Assembly: GCA_003134995.1 (NCBI GenBank)
Contig: PLDC01000024.1
Span: 1 to 64,000 of the forward strand
DNA length: 64,000 nucleotides
DNA from: Acidobacteriaceae bacterium
GTDB taxonomy: Bacteria; Acidobacteriota; Terriglobia; Terriglobales; Acidobacteriaceae
Reading direction: 5' to 3'
The notes under the pieces were generated by a model that was given only the letters and a program-made list of their open reading frames with translations, had not been told where the DNA came from and made no database searches. The stretch's first letter is position 1. Each line of letters starts with the position of its first letter. The position numbers and the translations under genes were made by a program. Of this stretch, positions 1-8,498 are shown piece after piece.

Positions 1-160
1 ACCAACATCAAGGTCAAAGGCACGCGCTGCAGGCTTCCCAGTTTCCCACCCTTGCGCAAAGAACGCGCAAGGATGGGGCAGCCTCGGCGTTTCTTGGAGG
101 ATGGAAATCAGAAGCCCCACTTCTCGCAAAAGACGCGAGAAATGGGGCACCCAGAACATG
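1..160. repeat. two hairpin units of a composite dispersed repeat
   Basis: Two imperfect palindromes of the same design lie at 45-77 and 115-147. The first pairs CCTTGCGC (50-57) with GCGCAAGG (65-72); the second pairs TTCTCGC (121-127) with GCGAGAA (135-141). Each has a 7-base loop, one C/A mismatch and an outer CCCA/TGGG stem. The same design recurs near 1330, 2193, 2357 and 4549. It looks like a REP-type or non-autonomous repeat; no coding content is supported here. Confidence 0.7.
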
Positions 161-189
161 TGATACTCATTCAGTTTCCATTTGAGCGA

Positions 190-1143
190 TTACTGGATCG
201 TCCCAACCGTTACCGAGGCCTCGGAGATTGTCGCGTGCCTGCGGTAGCGAATCGAAATCTTAGCTCCCGTCTGAAGATGGCTGACTTGATGTGTGAGCTC
301 TCCAATCGTGAACAGATAGCGATCATTAATCGCAAGAATTACATCTCCTGCCTTGATACCAGCGCGATCAGCAGGTCCGTCTGCCGTCACTGCCGCGATC
401 GCGACTCCATCATGCCGAACATCGGGATTGCCTTCAAAGAATATGCCGATGGAGGCTTGGGTCGGGGATTCTGAATCTGGCGATGCGCTGACAGCCTTGG
501 GCGCATCGACGGAGGCGCGAATGTCGGGTGGTCGCGAGGACGGGAGATTCGTTGCTGCGGGGCTGGGCAGGTGCATTGGTTGTACCCCGAAATCGTAAAC
601 GAAGGCGGCCAATTCTTCGCCGCGGACCAGATACAAGGCGTATTCGCCCTGGCCTAACTCCGTTGCAGGCATGATCCGGTACACACCGGGATTCACTTCT
701 TCCCGGAGTAACTGGATCTGGTGCGTAAGAGAAATGCCCGCACTGCTTCGCCATGCGCCTCGAGCCGCGATTTCAAACTGCCTGCGCTTGGGTTTCTCCT
801 CAAGGCTAATCAGAATCAGATCGCCCCCGTTTACTCCCACTTCAGCTTCCTGTTTGGCGGGCACAAAGTAAAAGACCGGCTGCGCGGAAACCACGTTTTG
901 CGCGTGCGCCCCCAATAGTTGGATATTTTCTTTTTTCGTTTTGATGCCTACTGTGATATCGGACACAAAGAGACTGCCGCTGCGCTTAAATTCGACAATT
1001 TGCCCGATGACCTTGGTCAGGCCGCCAGATACCTCGACATACATCCCCGGTTCAGCGGGAGAAGCTACGACTAATGTTTGGGCGGGGCTTGTAACAGCGA
1101 ACAGTATCGTCGCCAGCAGGCTGCTCAGCATTATTTCTTTCAC
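190..1143 (-). CDS. exported PDZ-domain protein
   Basis: This 317-residue protein starts with a typical signal peptide (short charged start, hydrophobic stretch, cleavage near SPAQT around residue 22). Residues about 230-315 form a PDZ domain, seen in GVAIAAVTADGPADRAGIK and AGDVILAINDR. The middle, about 25-200, resembles no family I can name. There is no protease domain before the PDZ, so it is not a DegP/HtrA enzyme; the PDZ probably binds peptide or protein termini outside the cytoplasm. The start is GTG with GAGG 9 bases upstream; an ATG four codons later (1131) is the alternative. It is a single gene flanked by repeat DNA. Confidence 0.75.
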   Translation of the reverse strand: MKEIMLSSLLATILFAVTSPAQTLVVASPAEPGMYVEVSGGLTKVIGQIVEFKRSGSLFVSDITVGIKTKKENIQLLGAHAQNVVSAQPVFYFVPAKQEAEVGVNGGDLILISLEEKPKRRQFEIAARGAWRSSAGISLTHQIQLLREEVNPGVYRIMPATELGQGEYALYLVRGEELAAFVYDFGVQPMHLPSPAATNLPSSRPPDIRASVDAPKAVSASPDSESPTQASIGIFFEGNPDVRHDGVAIAAVTADGPADRAGIKAGDVILAINDRYLFTIGELTHQVSHLQTGAKISIRYRRHATISEASVTVGTIQ

Positions 1144-1570
1144 TGCTATCTACCTCGCAATTCGAAAATCCTTGAATCAACGCCCATCATGCTGCTCTTG
1201 TAACAGATTGGGGTCAATGGCACCTAAGTGGACTGTAGCCATCAACGCAAAGGAACGTACAAGAGTGTCCGCTCCGCACTTGCGGCGTCAACATCAACTT
1301 CAAGCGCGGCGCTGCGGGCGTTCGTGGTTCCCAGTTCTCGCAAAGGACGCGAGAAATGGGGTACCCATTTTAGTGGGTGTCGGCGAATTAAAAATCAACG
1401 TTAGAGGCAACGGACAGGAGTGTCCGCTCCACGCGGGCCACTCTTGTGCGAGCGAACAGCAGGTTCCTCCACTCCGCCGTCGCTGGCGCTCCTGCTCCGG
1501 TCGGAATGACAAAACAGCAGATGGTCGAGAGGCTCCGGGGTTTTTGGGGATGGGAAGTCAAAGCTCTGGG
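1144..1570. repeat. noncoding stretch with a composite palindromic repeat copy
   Basis: I see no supported gene here. About 1263-1438 is one near-complete copy of a composite repeat: a GAGTGTCCGCTCC box, a stretch with ATCAACTTCAA, a hairpin at 1330-1360 (TTCTCGC 1335-1341 with GCGAGAA 1349-1355 and outer CCCA/TGGG), then a second box GGAGTGTCCGCTCC. The copy at about 2286-2468 has the same modules in the same order. At 1455-1510 lies a different repeat that begins AACAGCAGGTTCCTC and ends TCGGAATGAC; its reverse complement recurs at 42718-42773. Confidence 0.65.
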
Positions 1571-2005
1571 CTATCCGCAGCTTATTTTGGTGAACGAGAT
1601 TGAGCCGGAAGCGCTGCAACTGTATGTGTAGCGACAGCGAAGATTGAACGGGCAGAGATTCCCCACCCGCGGACCTGCTACAGCGATGTGCTGTGTTGGT
1701 ACCAATTTCATCGAAACGCCAACGACGTCGCCGTTATCGAACGTCACCCAAAAGGCTACCTTTGGATCCCATGCCCCGGTTACGGAGACGACCGAAGGAT
1801 TCGGGCTCCTGGGATTGGGAAAGTCGGTGCGATAATAAAACTTCGCAAGCGTGATCGAGAAGCTCTGCGGATCGCTCTCCCATCCGGAGCACGACCCGGT
1901 GTCGCCACCCTCTCCTTGTAGAAACTCGCTTTCTAGTTCGGAAAGCATGTCTTCTACGAGGGCATTGAGGCTTGCACGTCGAGACATTTGTAACTTACTT
2001 GCCAT
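1571..2005 (-). CDS. hypothetical protein
   Basis: This 144-residue protein belongs to no family I recognise. An ATG start is preceded by AGGTGA at suitable spacing, and the amino-acid composition looks natural. The N-terminal 35 residues (RRASLNALVEDMLSELESEF) could form an amphipathic helix; the rest is predicted beta-rich, with a WDPKVAFWVTFDNGDVVGVS stretch and four cysteines near the C-terminus. No signal peptide or membrane segment is evident. It lies between repeat copies, so a pseudogene or a lineage-specific gene is possible. Confidence 0.5.
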   Translation of the reverse strand: MASKLQMSRRASLNALVEDMLSELESEFLQGEGGDTGSCSGWESDPQSFSITLAKFYYRTDFPNPRSPNPSVVSVTGAWDPKVAFWVTFDNGDVVGVSMKLVPTQHIAVAGPRVGNLCPFNLRCRYTYSCSASGSISFTKISCG

Positions 2006-2880
2006 CTGAAATCACCTGGTTCGGCTAGAAAAGTCATCTGCGATAGCTTTATCCTTGCGCGATTAAGCGTCAAGTCGCTCAACTATGCTCGATTGGATTG
2101 GGTCGCACGAAGAAGGGACGGGGGGGCGTCCCGGGACTCGGCTTTTTCTGGTTCCCCACGGCTTGTGCCCCTTCGGCGAGCTGAGGGCGGGCTTTGCGCA
2201 CAGAACGCGCAAGGATGGGGCAGCCTCGGGGTTTCTTGGGATGGGGAGTCAACTTCAAACACAACTTTGACGGCTGCGGGCCGGAGTGTTTGTTCCTGCT
2301 TGCCACTTCAACAGCAACGTCAACTTCAACGGCCTTTGCTGCTGGCTTCTGTGGTTCCCACTTCTCGCAGAGTACGCTAGAAATGGGGCATCCCATTTCT
2401 TTGTGGTGCGGTCGAAGTCAAAATCAACGTCAAGGGCAGCGGATGGGAGCGTCTGCTCCACACTTGCAATGGTACACGCGGGATTAGGGGCGGGCTAGCA
2501 GGAATTGGTAGAGGAATCCGGTTAGGGAGATGGCTACTAGGACGTAGGGCCAGAGTTTGGCGATTTGTTTCATTGGGGGAGGGCCTTTCTCTTGTGATGT
2601 TAATGGTGCCAGAGGTTTTGGGGAGTGTTCGATGGGGTACATTCTGTATTTTTGGGGTGGGAGAAGACTGTAGGCAGGGGTTGGAGGCTAGGGGTTAGGG
2701 GTTAGGGATTAGGGGCTCGGGGCTGGATCAACTTCAAAAGTGGCGGGCTGGGGTGCTGCTTCTTGCGGGCGACGGCTCAGAGATGGGGATTTCCACAGGG
2801 GGGATGTTCAGATGTCACATCTTCCTGAAATGGGAGCGGCTATTCTGGGTAGTGTGGGTTCATGAATTTGGGAGGGATGG
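2006..2880. repeat. 875-base noncoding stretch with repeat copies
   Basis: No convincing gene is seen. A degenerate hairpin copy lies at about 2192-2219 (right arm GCGCAAGG followed by ATGGGG), and a fuller composite copy spans about 2286-2468, with CCCA 2357-2360, TTCTCGC 2362-2368 and the complementary arm just after 2374. At 2688-2720 there is a run built from the words AGGGGTT and AGGGATT, the same word family as at 42600-42680. The remainder to 2880 is G-rich without features I can name. Confidence 0.6.
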
Positions 2881-3444
2881 ATGTCTAGCGATTGGTTGGG
2901 GATGGATTCGGATTCGGATTTGGACGGGGATTCGGACTTGGCTGTGCCGGGGTATTTGCCTTGGATATTTGCTTCGGCGGATTCTGGTTCCGAGGCGGAT
3001 GCGGATGCTTCGTGGTGGGAGCGGGCTTGTGGGAATCCTAAGCGGTTGGGGGAGTTTTCGCAGGCGGCGTTTCTGGTGCGGGCGCAGCGGATGGGATTTG
3101 GGCTGGCGGTGCCTTGGGGAGATAGCGAGAAGTGTGACTTTATAGTGTGGGCGCGTCCGGCGGGGCGGTTGTTGCGGGTGCAGGTGAAGGGGACGGGGCG
3201 GCTGTATCGCGGGGGATATGATGTGCAGCCGGTTTATTCGAGTCGGGGTGGAAGGAAGAAGACTTATACGGCTGAGGACATTGATGTTTTGGCGGCGCAT
3301 GTGATTGCTGGAGAGAAAGAGTTTTGGTATTTGCTGCCTGTGGCGGCGATTGCCGGGGTTAAGAGTTTGCGGTTGTTTCCGGATTTGAAGGGGAGGAATG
3401 CGCAGTGGGAGGGGTATCGGGAGGCTTGGGAGTGGCTGGGGTAG
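2881..3444 (+). CDS. PD-(D/E)XK nuclease-like protein
   Basis: The 187-residue protein has an acidic low-complexity N-terminus (DSDSDLDGDSDL) and then a compact domain. LGEFSQAAFLVRAQRMGF supplies an N-terminal helix with Glu; WGDSEKCDFIVW and LLRVQVKGTGR give the Asp and the (Q)xK strand typical of the PD-(D/E)XK fold, as in the family of PD-(D/E)XK proteins found as orphans in Acidobacteriota. The later TAEDIDVLAAHVIAGEKEFW stretch fits the same family. No methylase or other restriction partner is adjacent, so it stands alone. Nuclease activity is inferred from motifs only. Confidence 0.65.
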   Translation: MSSDWLGMDSDSDLDGDSDLAVPGYLPWIFASADSGSEADADASWWERACGNPKRLGEFSQAAFLVRAQRMGFGLAVPWGDSEKCDFIVWARPAGRLLRVQVKGTGRLYRGGYDVQPVYSSRGGRKKTYTAEDIDVLAAHVIAGEKEFWYLLPVAAIAGVKSLRLFPDLKGRNAQWEGYREAWEWLG

Positions 3445-3520
3445 TCGGGCTTCCGGTTTCCGGCTTCGGGCTTTGGGCTTCCGGCTTCCCGGGGTCGGGG
3501 GGACCTTTCGTTGCTTCGTT
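3445..3520. repeat. simple word repeat GGCTTCCGG
   Basis: Directly after the stop codon comes a run made of variants of GGGCTTCCGG and GGCTTCGGG, about seven units. It belongs to a class of intergenic runs in this window in which one short word is repeated with small changes, a different word at each site. Confidence 0.55.
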
Positions 3521-3697
3521 GCAATTTCCACTTCCGGCAAACTGCGATGGAAACGGGTATCCCTGGTGGCGGGAGATCTGTGGCATGAAGTTCGCGGGAT
3601 TCTTGCGGATCGCTCGCTCGCGCGGGCATTTAGAGCAATTGTGAACATCGCTGGGACGGGATTCGGCGGATGATGGGTCGAGAGTCGAGGACTGGCG

Positions 3698-3892
3698 ATG
3701 GGCGCAATCTGGATTTATGTGGGGGTGGTGGCAGTGGTGTTTGCCGTGGTGGCGGCTTACCGGATGCGGCAGGTGAAGCCGCAGATGAAGGGATATGCGT
3801 TGCAGAGAATGTGTCCGGCGTGCGGGTTGATCACGCCGCGGGCGAATTTGGTTTGCCTGGAGTGTGGGAAGGTGATGGTGGCGGGGCAGTAG
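3698..3892 (+). CDS. small membrane zinc-ribbon protein
   Basis: A 64-residue protein with one N-terminal membrane segment (about residues 4-21, IWIYVGVVAVVFAVVAAY), then a basic stretch and a zinc ribbon: CPAC and, 14 residues on, CLEC. The two CxxC knuckles strongly suggest one bound zinc on the cytoplasmic side. A GAGGA ribosome-binding site lies 5-9 bases before the ATG. The function is unknown; such peptides are often assembly or regulatory factors. No operon partner is evident. Confidence 0.6.
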   Translation: MGAIWIYVGVVAVVFAVVAAYRMRQVKPQMKGYALQRMCPACGLITPRANLVCLECGKVMVAGQ

Positions 3893-4061
3893 TTTTCTTC
3901 GTGGGTTCATGGCGGGCGGCCGGTTTCTGGCTTGCGCGCATCGTCTGTTTAGAGGGTCCGTCAGTCGGCGGGAGTGCGCCGAGTTTCGGGATTGCGGACC
4001 TCTATCTGTTTGGAACTTTTCGTGCGGATTAGGGTTAGTTACTTAGGTATCGGAGGGAGCT

Positions 4062-4289
4062 ATGCTGGCATCTAATTCGCAGGTGGAAAAGACTGCTGCC
4101 ATGTCAGTTTTCGATGAGAAATATCGAGTGGTGGGCGTGGAGGCGGATCGGCTGCTGTTGCGCGGAGTGTTGAGTGGCGCGGTGGTGACGATTCTGAACT
4201 CGGAGCCTGATGTTCCGCTTACGAAGGAAGAGTATCCGGTGGGGAAGTTGGTGGCGCTCACGGACCCGTCTGGCGCGCCTTTGAATTAG
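4062..4289 (+). CDS. hypothetical small protein
   Basis: This 75-residue protein has a strong ribosome-binding site (CGGAGGGAGCT before ATG) and a natural composition. The core VVGVEADRLLLRGVLSGAV plus ILNSEPDVPLTKEEYPVGKL suggests a small beta-barrel-like domain. There is no signal peptide, cysteine or membrane segment. I do not recognise the family. The same short-barrel look is common in small stand-alone genes of Acidobacteriota, but no role can be given. Confidence 0.6.
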   Translation: MLASNSQVEKTAAMSVFDEKYRVVGVEADRLLLRGVLSGAVVTILNSEPDVPLTKEEYPVGKLVALTDPSGAPLN

Positions 4290-4637
4290 GTTGTGCCGAG
4301 TTTAGTTTTTCAGAGTTGAGATTTTTTACAGAGCCGAAATAGAAACCCGCCTTGCTGCGCTTGGCTGGATAGCCGAGGCGGCTGTCCCGCACATTTAACC
4401 CTGGTTCTTTATCCATCGCGCAGGTGCGCCGCGAATTGGCTCATGCGAGAAAGTTTTAGCTGACGTAGTTGTTCGCTGCACACCAGCCCCCACTTTTCTT
4501 GGTGGAAATGCGGTAAATCGAAGGCGAGCGCCGCAGGCGTCTGAGATTCCCACCTTTCGCAAAAGACGCGAAAGATGGGGCAGCCTCTTTTTTTTGGGGC
4601 GGGAAGTGGAGTTGGTATGCGATTCGAAGCCCTCTGG
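4290..4637. repeat. noncoding stretch with one hairpin repeat
   Basis: This 348-base gap between a plus-strand gene and the end of hypB holds one clean repeat copy: CCCA 4549-4552, CTTTCGC 4554-4560, loop AAAAGAC, GCGAAAG 4568-4574, TGGGG 4576-4580. As in other copies it is preceded by a GCCGCAGGCGTCTGAGATTC-like stretch and followed by CAGCCTC. No gene is seen in the rest. Confidence 0.6.
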
Positions 4638-5327
4638 TTAGGTTACTGGTGTGGGGCGCAGTTCTTGGAGGCGCTTTGATAGGAAATTCAGAAAGTTTTG
4701 CATGCCCTCGCCGGTTTTTGCGGAGAGCTTGAAGACTTGCATTCCTGGGCGCACGGCCTGAATGTTTTTGTGCGCGGTTTGCGAATCGAATTCGACGGCT
4801 GCTGCCAAATCCATTTTTGTGACTACTGCTACGTCGGCGCTGTTGAAAATTGTGGGATACTTCAGCGGCTTGTCCTCGCCTTCGGTTACCGAAATCAATA
4901 CCAGACGTAGGTCTTCGCCTAAGTCGTAAGAAGAAGGGCAGACCAGGTTGCCGACGTTTTCGATGAAGAGAAAATCGAGTTGGTTGAGATCCCAATGTTC
5001 TTCTTGGATGGCGTTTTGCACCATAGCGGCTTCGAGATGACAGAGAGTGCCGGTGGTGATTTGCTTGACTGGAGCATGGCTCCGGGCCAGGCGGAGCGCA
5101 TCGTTCTCAGTGGCGAGATCGCCGACTAGAGCGGCTACGCGATAGTTGGGCCGAAGCAGGGTGAGAGTTTTTTCGAGGAACGCGGTTTTGCCGGAGCCGG
5201 GGCTGGAGACGAGACTCACGACGAAGACGCCGGCGGCGTGAAAGCTGTCGCGAAGAGTGCGGGCCACTATGTCGTTCTGCTTGAGAACGTTTTTGCGAAC
5301 TTCGATCAGGCGGGGTTCGGGGCGCAT
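4638..5327 (-). CDS. hypB: hydrogenase maturation GTPase HypB
   Basis: HypB is the GTPase that, with HypA, delivers nickel to the hydrogenase large-subunit precursor. The 229-residue protein shows the P-loop SSPGSGKT (41-48), GDLATENDALR (69-79), the metal-site pair C96-H97 in GTLCHLEA, ENVGNLVCP with C130, and TKMDL (170-174). The family often has a His-rich N-terminal tail for nickel storage; this one has none, so it is the short form. The ATG at 5327 is chosen over upstream codons because it gives the conserved MxxEPRLIEVRKN start and has GGAG ahead. It overlaps hypA by 22 bases and is the last gene of the maturation operon. Confidence 0.95.
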   Translation of the reverse strand: MRPEPRLIEVRKNVLKQNDIVARTLRDSFHAAGVFVVSLVSSPGSGKTAFLEKTLTLLRPNYRVAALVGDLATENDALRLARSHAPVKQITTGTLCHLEAAMVQNAIQEEHWDLNQLDFLFIENVGNLVCPSSYDLGEDLRLVLISVTEGEDKPLKYPTIFNSADVAVVTKMDLAAAVEFDSQTAHKNIQAVRPGMQVFKLSAKTGEGMQNFLNFLSKRLQELRPTPVT

Positions 5328-5668
5328 TCTTTTATCTCCAGTGCAACTACTTCGAGTTCTTTGCCTTGCACGATCAGATCGGACGGAGTGCCACACTTCG
5401 GGCAACAGAATAATTGTATCGAGTTGAGAGGATGCTGGGCCTGGCACGTTGTGCAGAAGATGATTACGGGCAGTTCTTCGATGATCAGGCGAGAGCCCTG
5501 CAGCGGGGTTTCGTCGCACGCCATTTCGTAGCAGGAAAGCAGGGCGTCTTTGACCACGCCGGCTAAAGCTCCGAGCTTTAGGTGGACGGCTTCTATTTGA
5601 ACGCCGCGGCGGCTGGCTTCTTCTTCGGCTAATTCGACGATGCTCATCGCGATGGAGAGTTCATGCAT
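5306..5668 (-). CDS. hypA: hydrogenase nickel-incorporation protein HypA
   Basis: HypA is a small nickel metallochaperone that works with HypB on the hydrogenase large subunit. The 120-residue protein starts MHELSIA, where the N-terminal Met-His-Glu binds nickel, and carries a zinc site formed by C72-TT-C75 and C89-PK-C92. The start at 5668 is fixed by the conserved MHE motif; the longer reading begins inside the preceding gene's tail. It sits between hypF and hypB and overlaps hypB. Confidence 0.95.
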   Translation of the reverse strand: MHELSIAMSIVELAEEEASRRGVQIEAVHLKLGALAGVVKDALLSCYEMACDETPLQGSRLIIEELPVIIFCTTCQAQHPLNSIQLFCCPKCGTPSDLIVQGKELEVVALEIKECAPNPA

Positions 5669-5702
5669 GGGTTGATAGATTTTCTTTCGCCCCTTCGGGG
5701 CT

Positions 5703-8033
5703 TTATTCTGCACTTTCCGTTACCCACGGCTCGCGCCGTGGGCTGCATTCTTGCGCCGCTCCGCGGCTGGGATGGCCATCGAAACGGCTGAGTGCCGCGA
5801 GGGCGGCTTGTCCCAGGCTGATTCCGCCGTCGTTGGGCGGGACTGCGTGGTTTGTCCAGACTTGCAGGGATGCGTTCGTGAGCAGGGATTTCATGTCTTC
5901 TAATAGTAGCTCGTTCTGGAACACTCCGCCGGAGAGGACAACTGTGTCTGATTTGTTGGCGGAGGAGATTGCGATCAGAGCGTCGGTTAAGCCTTGAGCT
6001 ATTCCTCTTTGGAAGGCTCCGGCAATCTCGGCGGCCTCGCGGCTTCGGACGCGATCTTGCGCTACGGCTTGCAGTAATGGACGAAAATCTAATTCGTTGT
6101 CGATGAACGGAAATGGATAAGGCTCGGCGGAGCGCGCGGTGCGGGCCAGTTGCTCGAGCCAGATAGCGGCCTGGCCTTCAAAGGTGACGTCGCGCGTGAA
6201 ACCTAGAAGGGCTGCGGCGGCGTCGAAGAGGCGGCCGACGGATGTTGTGGGAAAGGTGCGGATGTTTTTGCGGACTAACTCCATCGCGCCACGGTAGCGA
6301 TCGGGAAAATTGAAGGGCTCAGAAAGCACGTCTGGCAGGGCATTCAGCTGAGCAAGGAAACCTGCTGCGGCTTGTACGGGAGAGTGAGTGGCTGCGTCGC
6401 CGCCGGCTAGCGCCGCCTGGCGAAGGTGAGCTATACGTGTGAATCCCTGTTGCATGCTGCCGGCGAAAATCTCACCTCCCCAGATGGTGCCGTCGTCGCC
6501 GTAACCGGTGCCGTCGAAGCTGACGGCGAATACTTGCTTGGTCCACTCAGCGCGCTCGGCGAGCACGGATGCTACGTGGGCGCGATGATGCTGGATCGCG
6601 TGAGTTTCCGGAATGGCTAGCGAGGCGGCATGAGCGGTGGAGAAATATTCGGGATGAAGATCGTGGACGAGCAGGAGTTCGTCGCGATTAACCTCGTACA
6701 TGGAGAGCAAGTCGTTGATGGTTTCATGAAATGCGCGGAGGGATTGGTAGTGATCGAGGTCGCCGATGTACTGGCTGACGAAGGCCTGTCCGTCGACGAC
6801 TAGGGTGATGGAATTTTTCAGATCGGCGCCCAGAGCCAGGATGGGTCGAGTGGTGGGCAGCGATGCTACCGCGCCGGGAGCGTATCCGCGGGCGCGGCGC
6901 AGGATTACCGGGCCGAAAGCTCCGGCACGGGCTACGGAATCGTCGATGCGGCGGGCGATGGGGCGCTGACCGATTAGGAATGAGTCTGCGATTTCGGCTA
7001 GGCGGTCGAGGGCATCTTCGTCTTCGTAAGCTATGGGCTCGCTGGAACGATTGGCGCTGGTCATCACGAGAACCTCGGGCGCGCCGTTCGCGAATAGCAG
7101 GTGGTGCAATGGCGTGTAGGGAAGCATCACACCTAGTTCGGTATTTTCGGGGGCGACTTCGGGCAGATCTACTTTTGCCGGCGCGAGGACTATGGGACGG
7201 GCTGTTGAGGTTAGCAGGGCTTCGGCATCGGGAGAAAGCTCGACCAGAGTTCGGGCCGTGACGATATCTTTTGCCATCAGCGCGAAGGGTTTTTCTTTGC
7301 GATATTTGCGATCGCGCATCGCCGCTACTGACGAGGGATCACGGGCATCGCAGGCGAGGTGATATCCGCCAAGGCCTTTTATTGCGAGAATCTTGCCTGC
7401 GGTGAGGAGTTGGGCTGCGCGGCGGATGCTGTCGTCATTTTTAACTTCTTCGTCTGCCCGCGGGTGAAGATAAAAATTCGGACCGCACGCGGGGCAGGCT
7501 ACTGGCTGCGCGTGAAAACGACGGTTGGTAGGATCGGAATATTCCTGGGCGCAATAGGCGTCGAGCGGCCACGATTTCATGGTGGTGTTGGGGCGGTCAT
7601 AGGGCAGGGCGAGCACGACGCTGTAGCGCGGTCCGCAGTTGGTGCAGTTGATATACGGGTATAGATAACGGGGATTTTTCGGGTCGAAGAGTTCGGTTAG
7701 GCAATCGTTGCAGATTGGCAGGTCGGGAGAGATGCGAACTGTGGGGCGATTTTTTCGCTCGCTTTCGCGAATGGTGAATTTATTCAGGCCGGTGGGTTGG
7801 GCCGGCTGAACGTCGATTTCCGAGATGGTGGCTGCGGGCGGGGGTTGAGCTTTCAGGTCCCGGATGAAAGCTTCGAGACTGGCCTCGGCGCCTTCGAGAT
7901 GAATTTCAACTCCTTCTTCGGCGTTTAGGACCCATCCGTTTAGAGTATTGGCGCAAGCGAGGCGGTAGACGAATGGGCGAAAGCCTACGCCCTGGACTAC
8001 GCCTCGGACTCGGATGGAACGTGCGGTGGTCAT
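5703..8033 (-). CDS. hypF: carbamoyltransferase HypF
   Basis: HypF makes the thiocarbamate on the HypE C-terminal cysteine from carbamoyl phosphate, the first step towards the cyanide ligands of the NiFe site. The 776-residue length is normal. Domains in order: acylphosphatase (about 1-90, VRGVVQGVGFRPFVYRLA), two zinc-finger pairs (CNDC/CTNC and CAQE/CPAC, about 105-190), YrdC-like (about 205-385), and a Kae1-like domain (about 400-760) with VHDLHPEY and HHRAHVASVLAE. The ATG at 8033 begins just before the acylphosphatase domain. hypA follows after 34 bases; a 231-base gap with palindromes separates hypF from the gene upstream. Confidence 0.95.
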   Translation of the reverse strand: MTTARSIRVRGVVQGVGFRPFVYRLACANTLNGWVLNAEEGVEIHLEGAEASLEAFIRDLKAQPPPAATISEIDVQPAQPTGLNKFTIRESERKNRPTVRISPDLPICNDCLTELFDPKNPRYLYPYINCTNCGPRYSVVLALPYDRPNTTMKSWPLDAYCAQEYSDPTNRRFHAQPVACPACGPNFYLHPRADEEVKNDDSIRRAAQLLTAGKILAIKGLGGYHLACDARDPSSVAAMRDRKYRKEKPFALMAKDIVTARTLVELSPDAEALLTSTARPIVLAPAKVDLPEVAPENTELGVMLPYTPLHHLLFANGAPEVLVMTSANRSSEPIAYEDEDALDRLAEIADSFLIGQRPIARRIDDSVARAGAFGPVILRRARGYAPGAVASLPTTRPILALGADLKNSITLVVDGQAFVSQYIGDLDHYQSLRAFHETINDLLSMYEVNRDELLLVHDLHPEYFSTAHAASLAIPETHAIQHHRAHVASVLAERAEWTKQVFAVSFDGTGYGDDGTIWGGEIFAGSMQQGFTRIAHLRQAALAGGDAATHSPVQAAAGFLAQLNALPDVLSEPFNFPDRYRGAMELVRKNIRTFPTTSVGRLFDAAAALLGFTRDVTFEGQAAIWLEQLARTARSAEPYPFPFIDNELDFRPLLQAVAQDRVRSREAAEIAGAFQRGIAQGLTDALIAISSANKSDTVVLSGGVFQNELLLEDMKSLLTNASLQVWTNHAVPPNDGGISLGQAALAALSRFDGHPSRGAAQECSPRREPWVTESAE

Positions 8034-8102
8034 TGGTTTTTGTTCGGATGCGATTCGAGCATTGGTCCGGAAAAGTTGCGATGAGCGGAAAATACGACCA
8101 CC

Positions 8103-8152
8103 GGGGCTGAAGCCCAATTAGATTGGCGCTTTACGCGGCGCTGAAGCGCCGC
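8103..8152. repeat. GGGGCTGAAGCCCAATT repeat and adjacent hairpin
   Basis: A 17-base motif at 8103-8119 occurs again, base for base, inside rlmN at 50493-50509. Next to it is a perfect hairpin, GCGGCGCT (8135-8142), loop GA, AGCGCCGC (8145-8152). Both have the form stem-GA-stem, so they are probably related REP-like elements between hypF and the gene upstream. Confidence 0.65.
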
Positions 8153-8192
8153 TCTTCCACGGTTGCGCACGCATTTGTGAATTCCCCACATG

Positions 8193-8214
8193 CACGCTTG
8201 CGCGCGCAAGCGTG
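8193..8214. repeat. 22-base perfect palindrome
   Basis: The sequence CACGCTTGCGC followed by its exact reverse complement occupies 8193-8214. It lies between hypF and the glutaredoxin-like gene, both on the minus strand. On the plus strand a short ATTTTC follows. It may be a transcript-stability hairpin or a protein-binding site; the sequence alone does not decide. Confidence 0.6.
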
Positions 8215-8264
8215 ATTTTCCCACACGCTCTAGAAGCTGCCCTTCCGGATTCTCGCCACGACTT

Positions 8265-8498
8265 CTACTCGTCCACCAGGCAGCCATGGCCTTGCCATCC
8301 TATTTGAATTACTTTGCCTTCTTCGACGAGGATGGGGACGGTGCGCTGGCCTCCGGCGATTTCGCGCATGCGCTGGCGGGCTGCAGGGTCGGCTTCTACA
8401 TCGTACTCGACGAAGTCGCTGCGCTTCCACTCCAGCCAATCGCGCATTTCGCCAGTGTGGGGGCAGCGCGCGGCGCCGAAGAGTTCAAGCTTGGCCAC
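8265..8498 (-). CDS. Uxx-star glutaredoxin-like protein
   Basis: This 77-residue thioredoxin-fold protein has the active-site stretch LFGAARCPHTGEMRDWL, a TVPILVEEGK cis-Pro segment and a C-terminal GWQGHGCLV. This matches what I know of the Uxx-star (seleno)protein family, where selenocysteine occupies the place of the Cys in CPHT; here it is Cys, so no selenocysteine is needed. A redox or thiol-handling role in hydrogenase maturation is inferred from position. The GTG start at 8498 is preferred because AGGGGGT lies 9 bases upstream; it overlaps the end of the SIS gene by 14 bases, implying coupled translation. A longer GTG start at 8540 is less likely. Confidence 0.7.
   Translation of the reverse strand: MAKLELFGAARCPHTGEMRDWLEWKRSDFVEYDVEADPAARQRMREIAGGQRTVPILVEEGKVIQIGWQGHGCLVDE

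Noticed and set aside
2881..3444. Restriction endonuclease of a restriction-modification system
   Set aside because: No methyltransferase or specificity gene is nearby; only the nuclease-like fold is supported.
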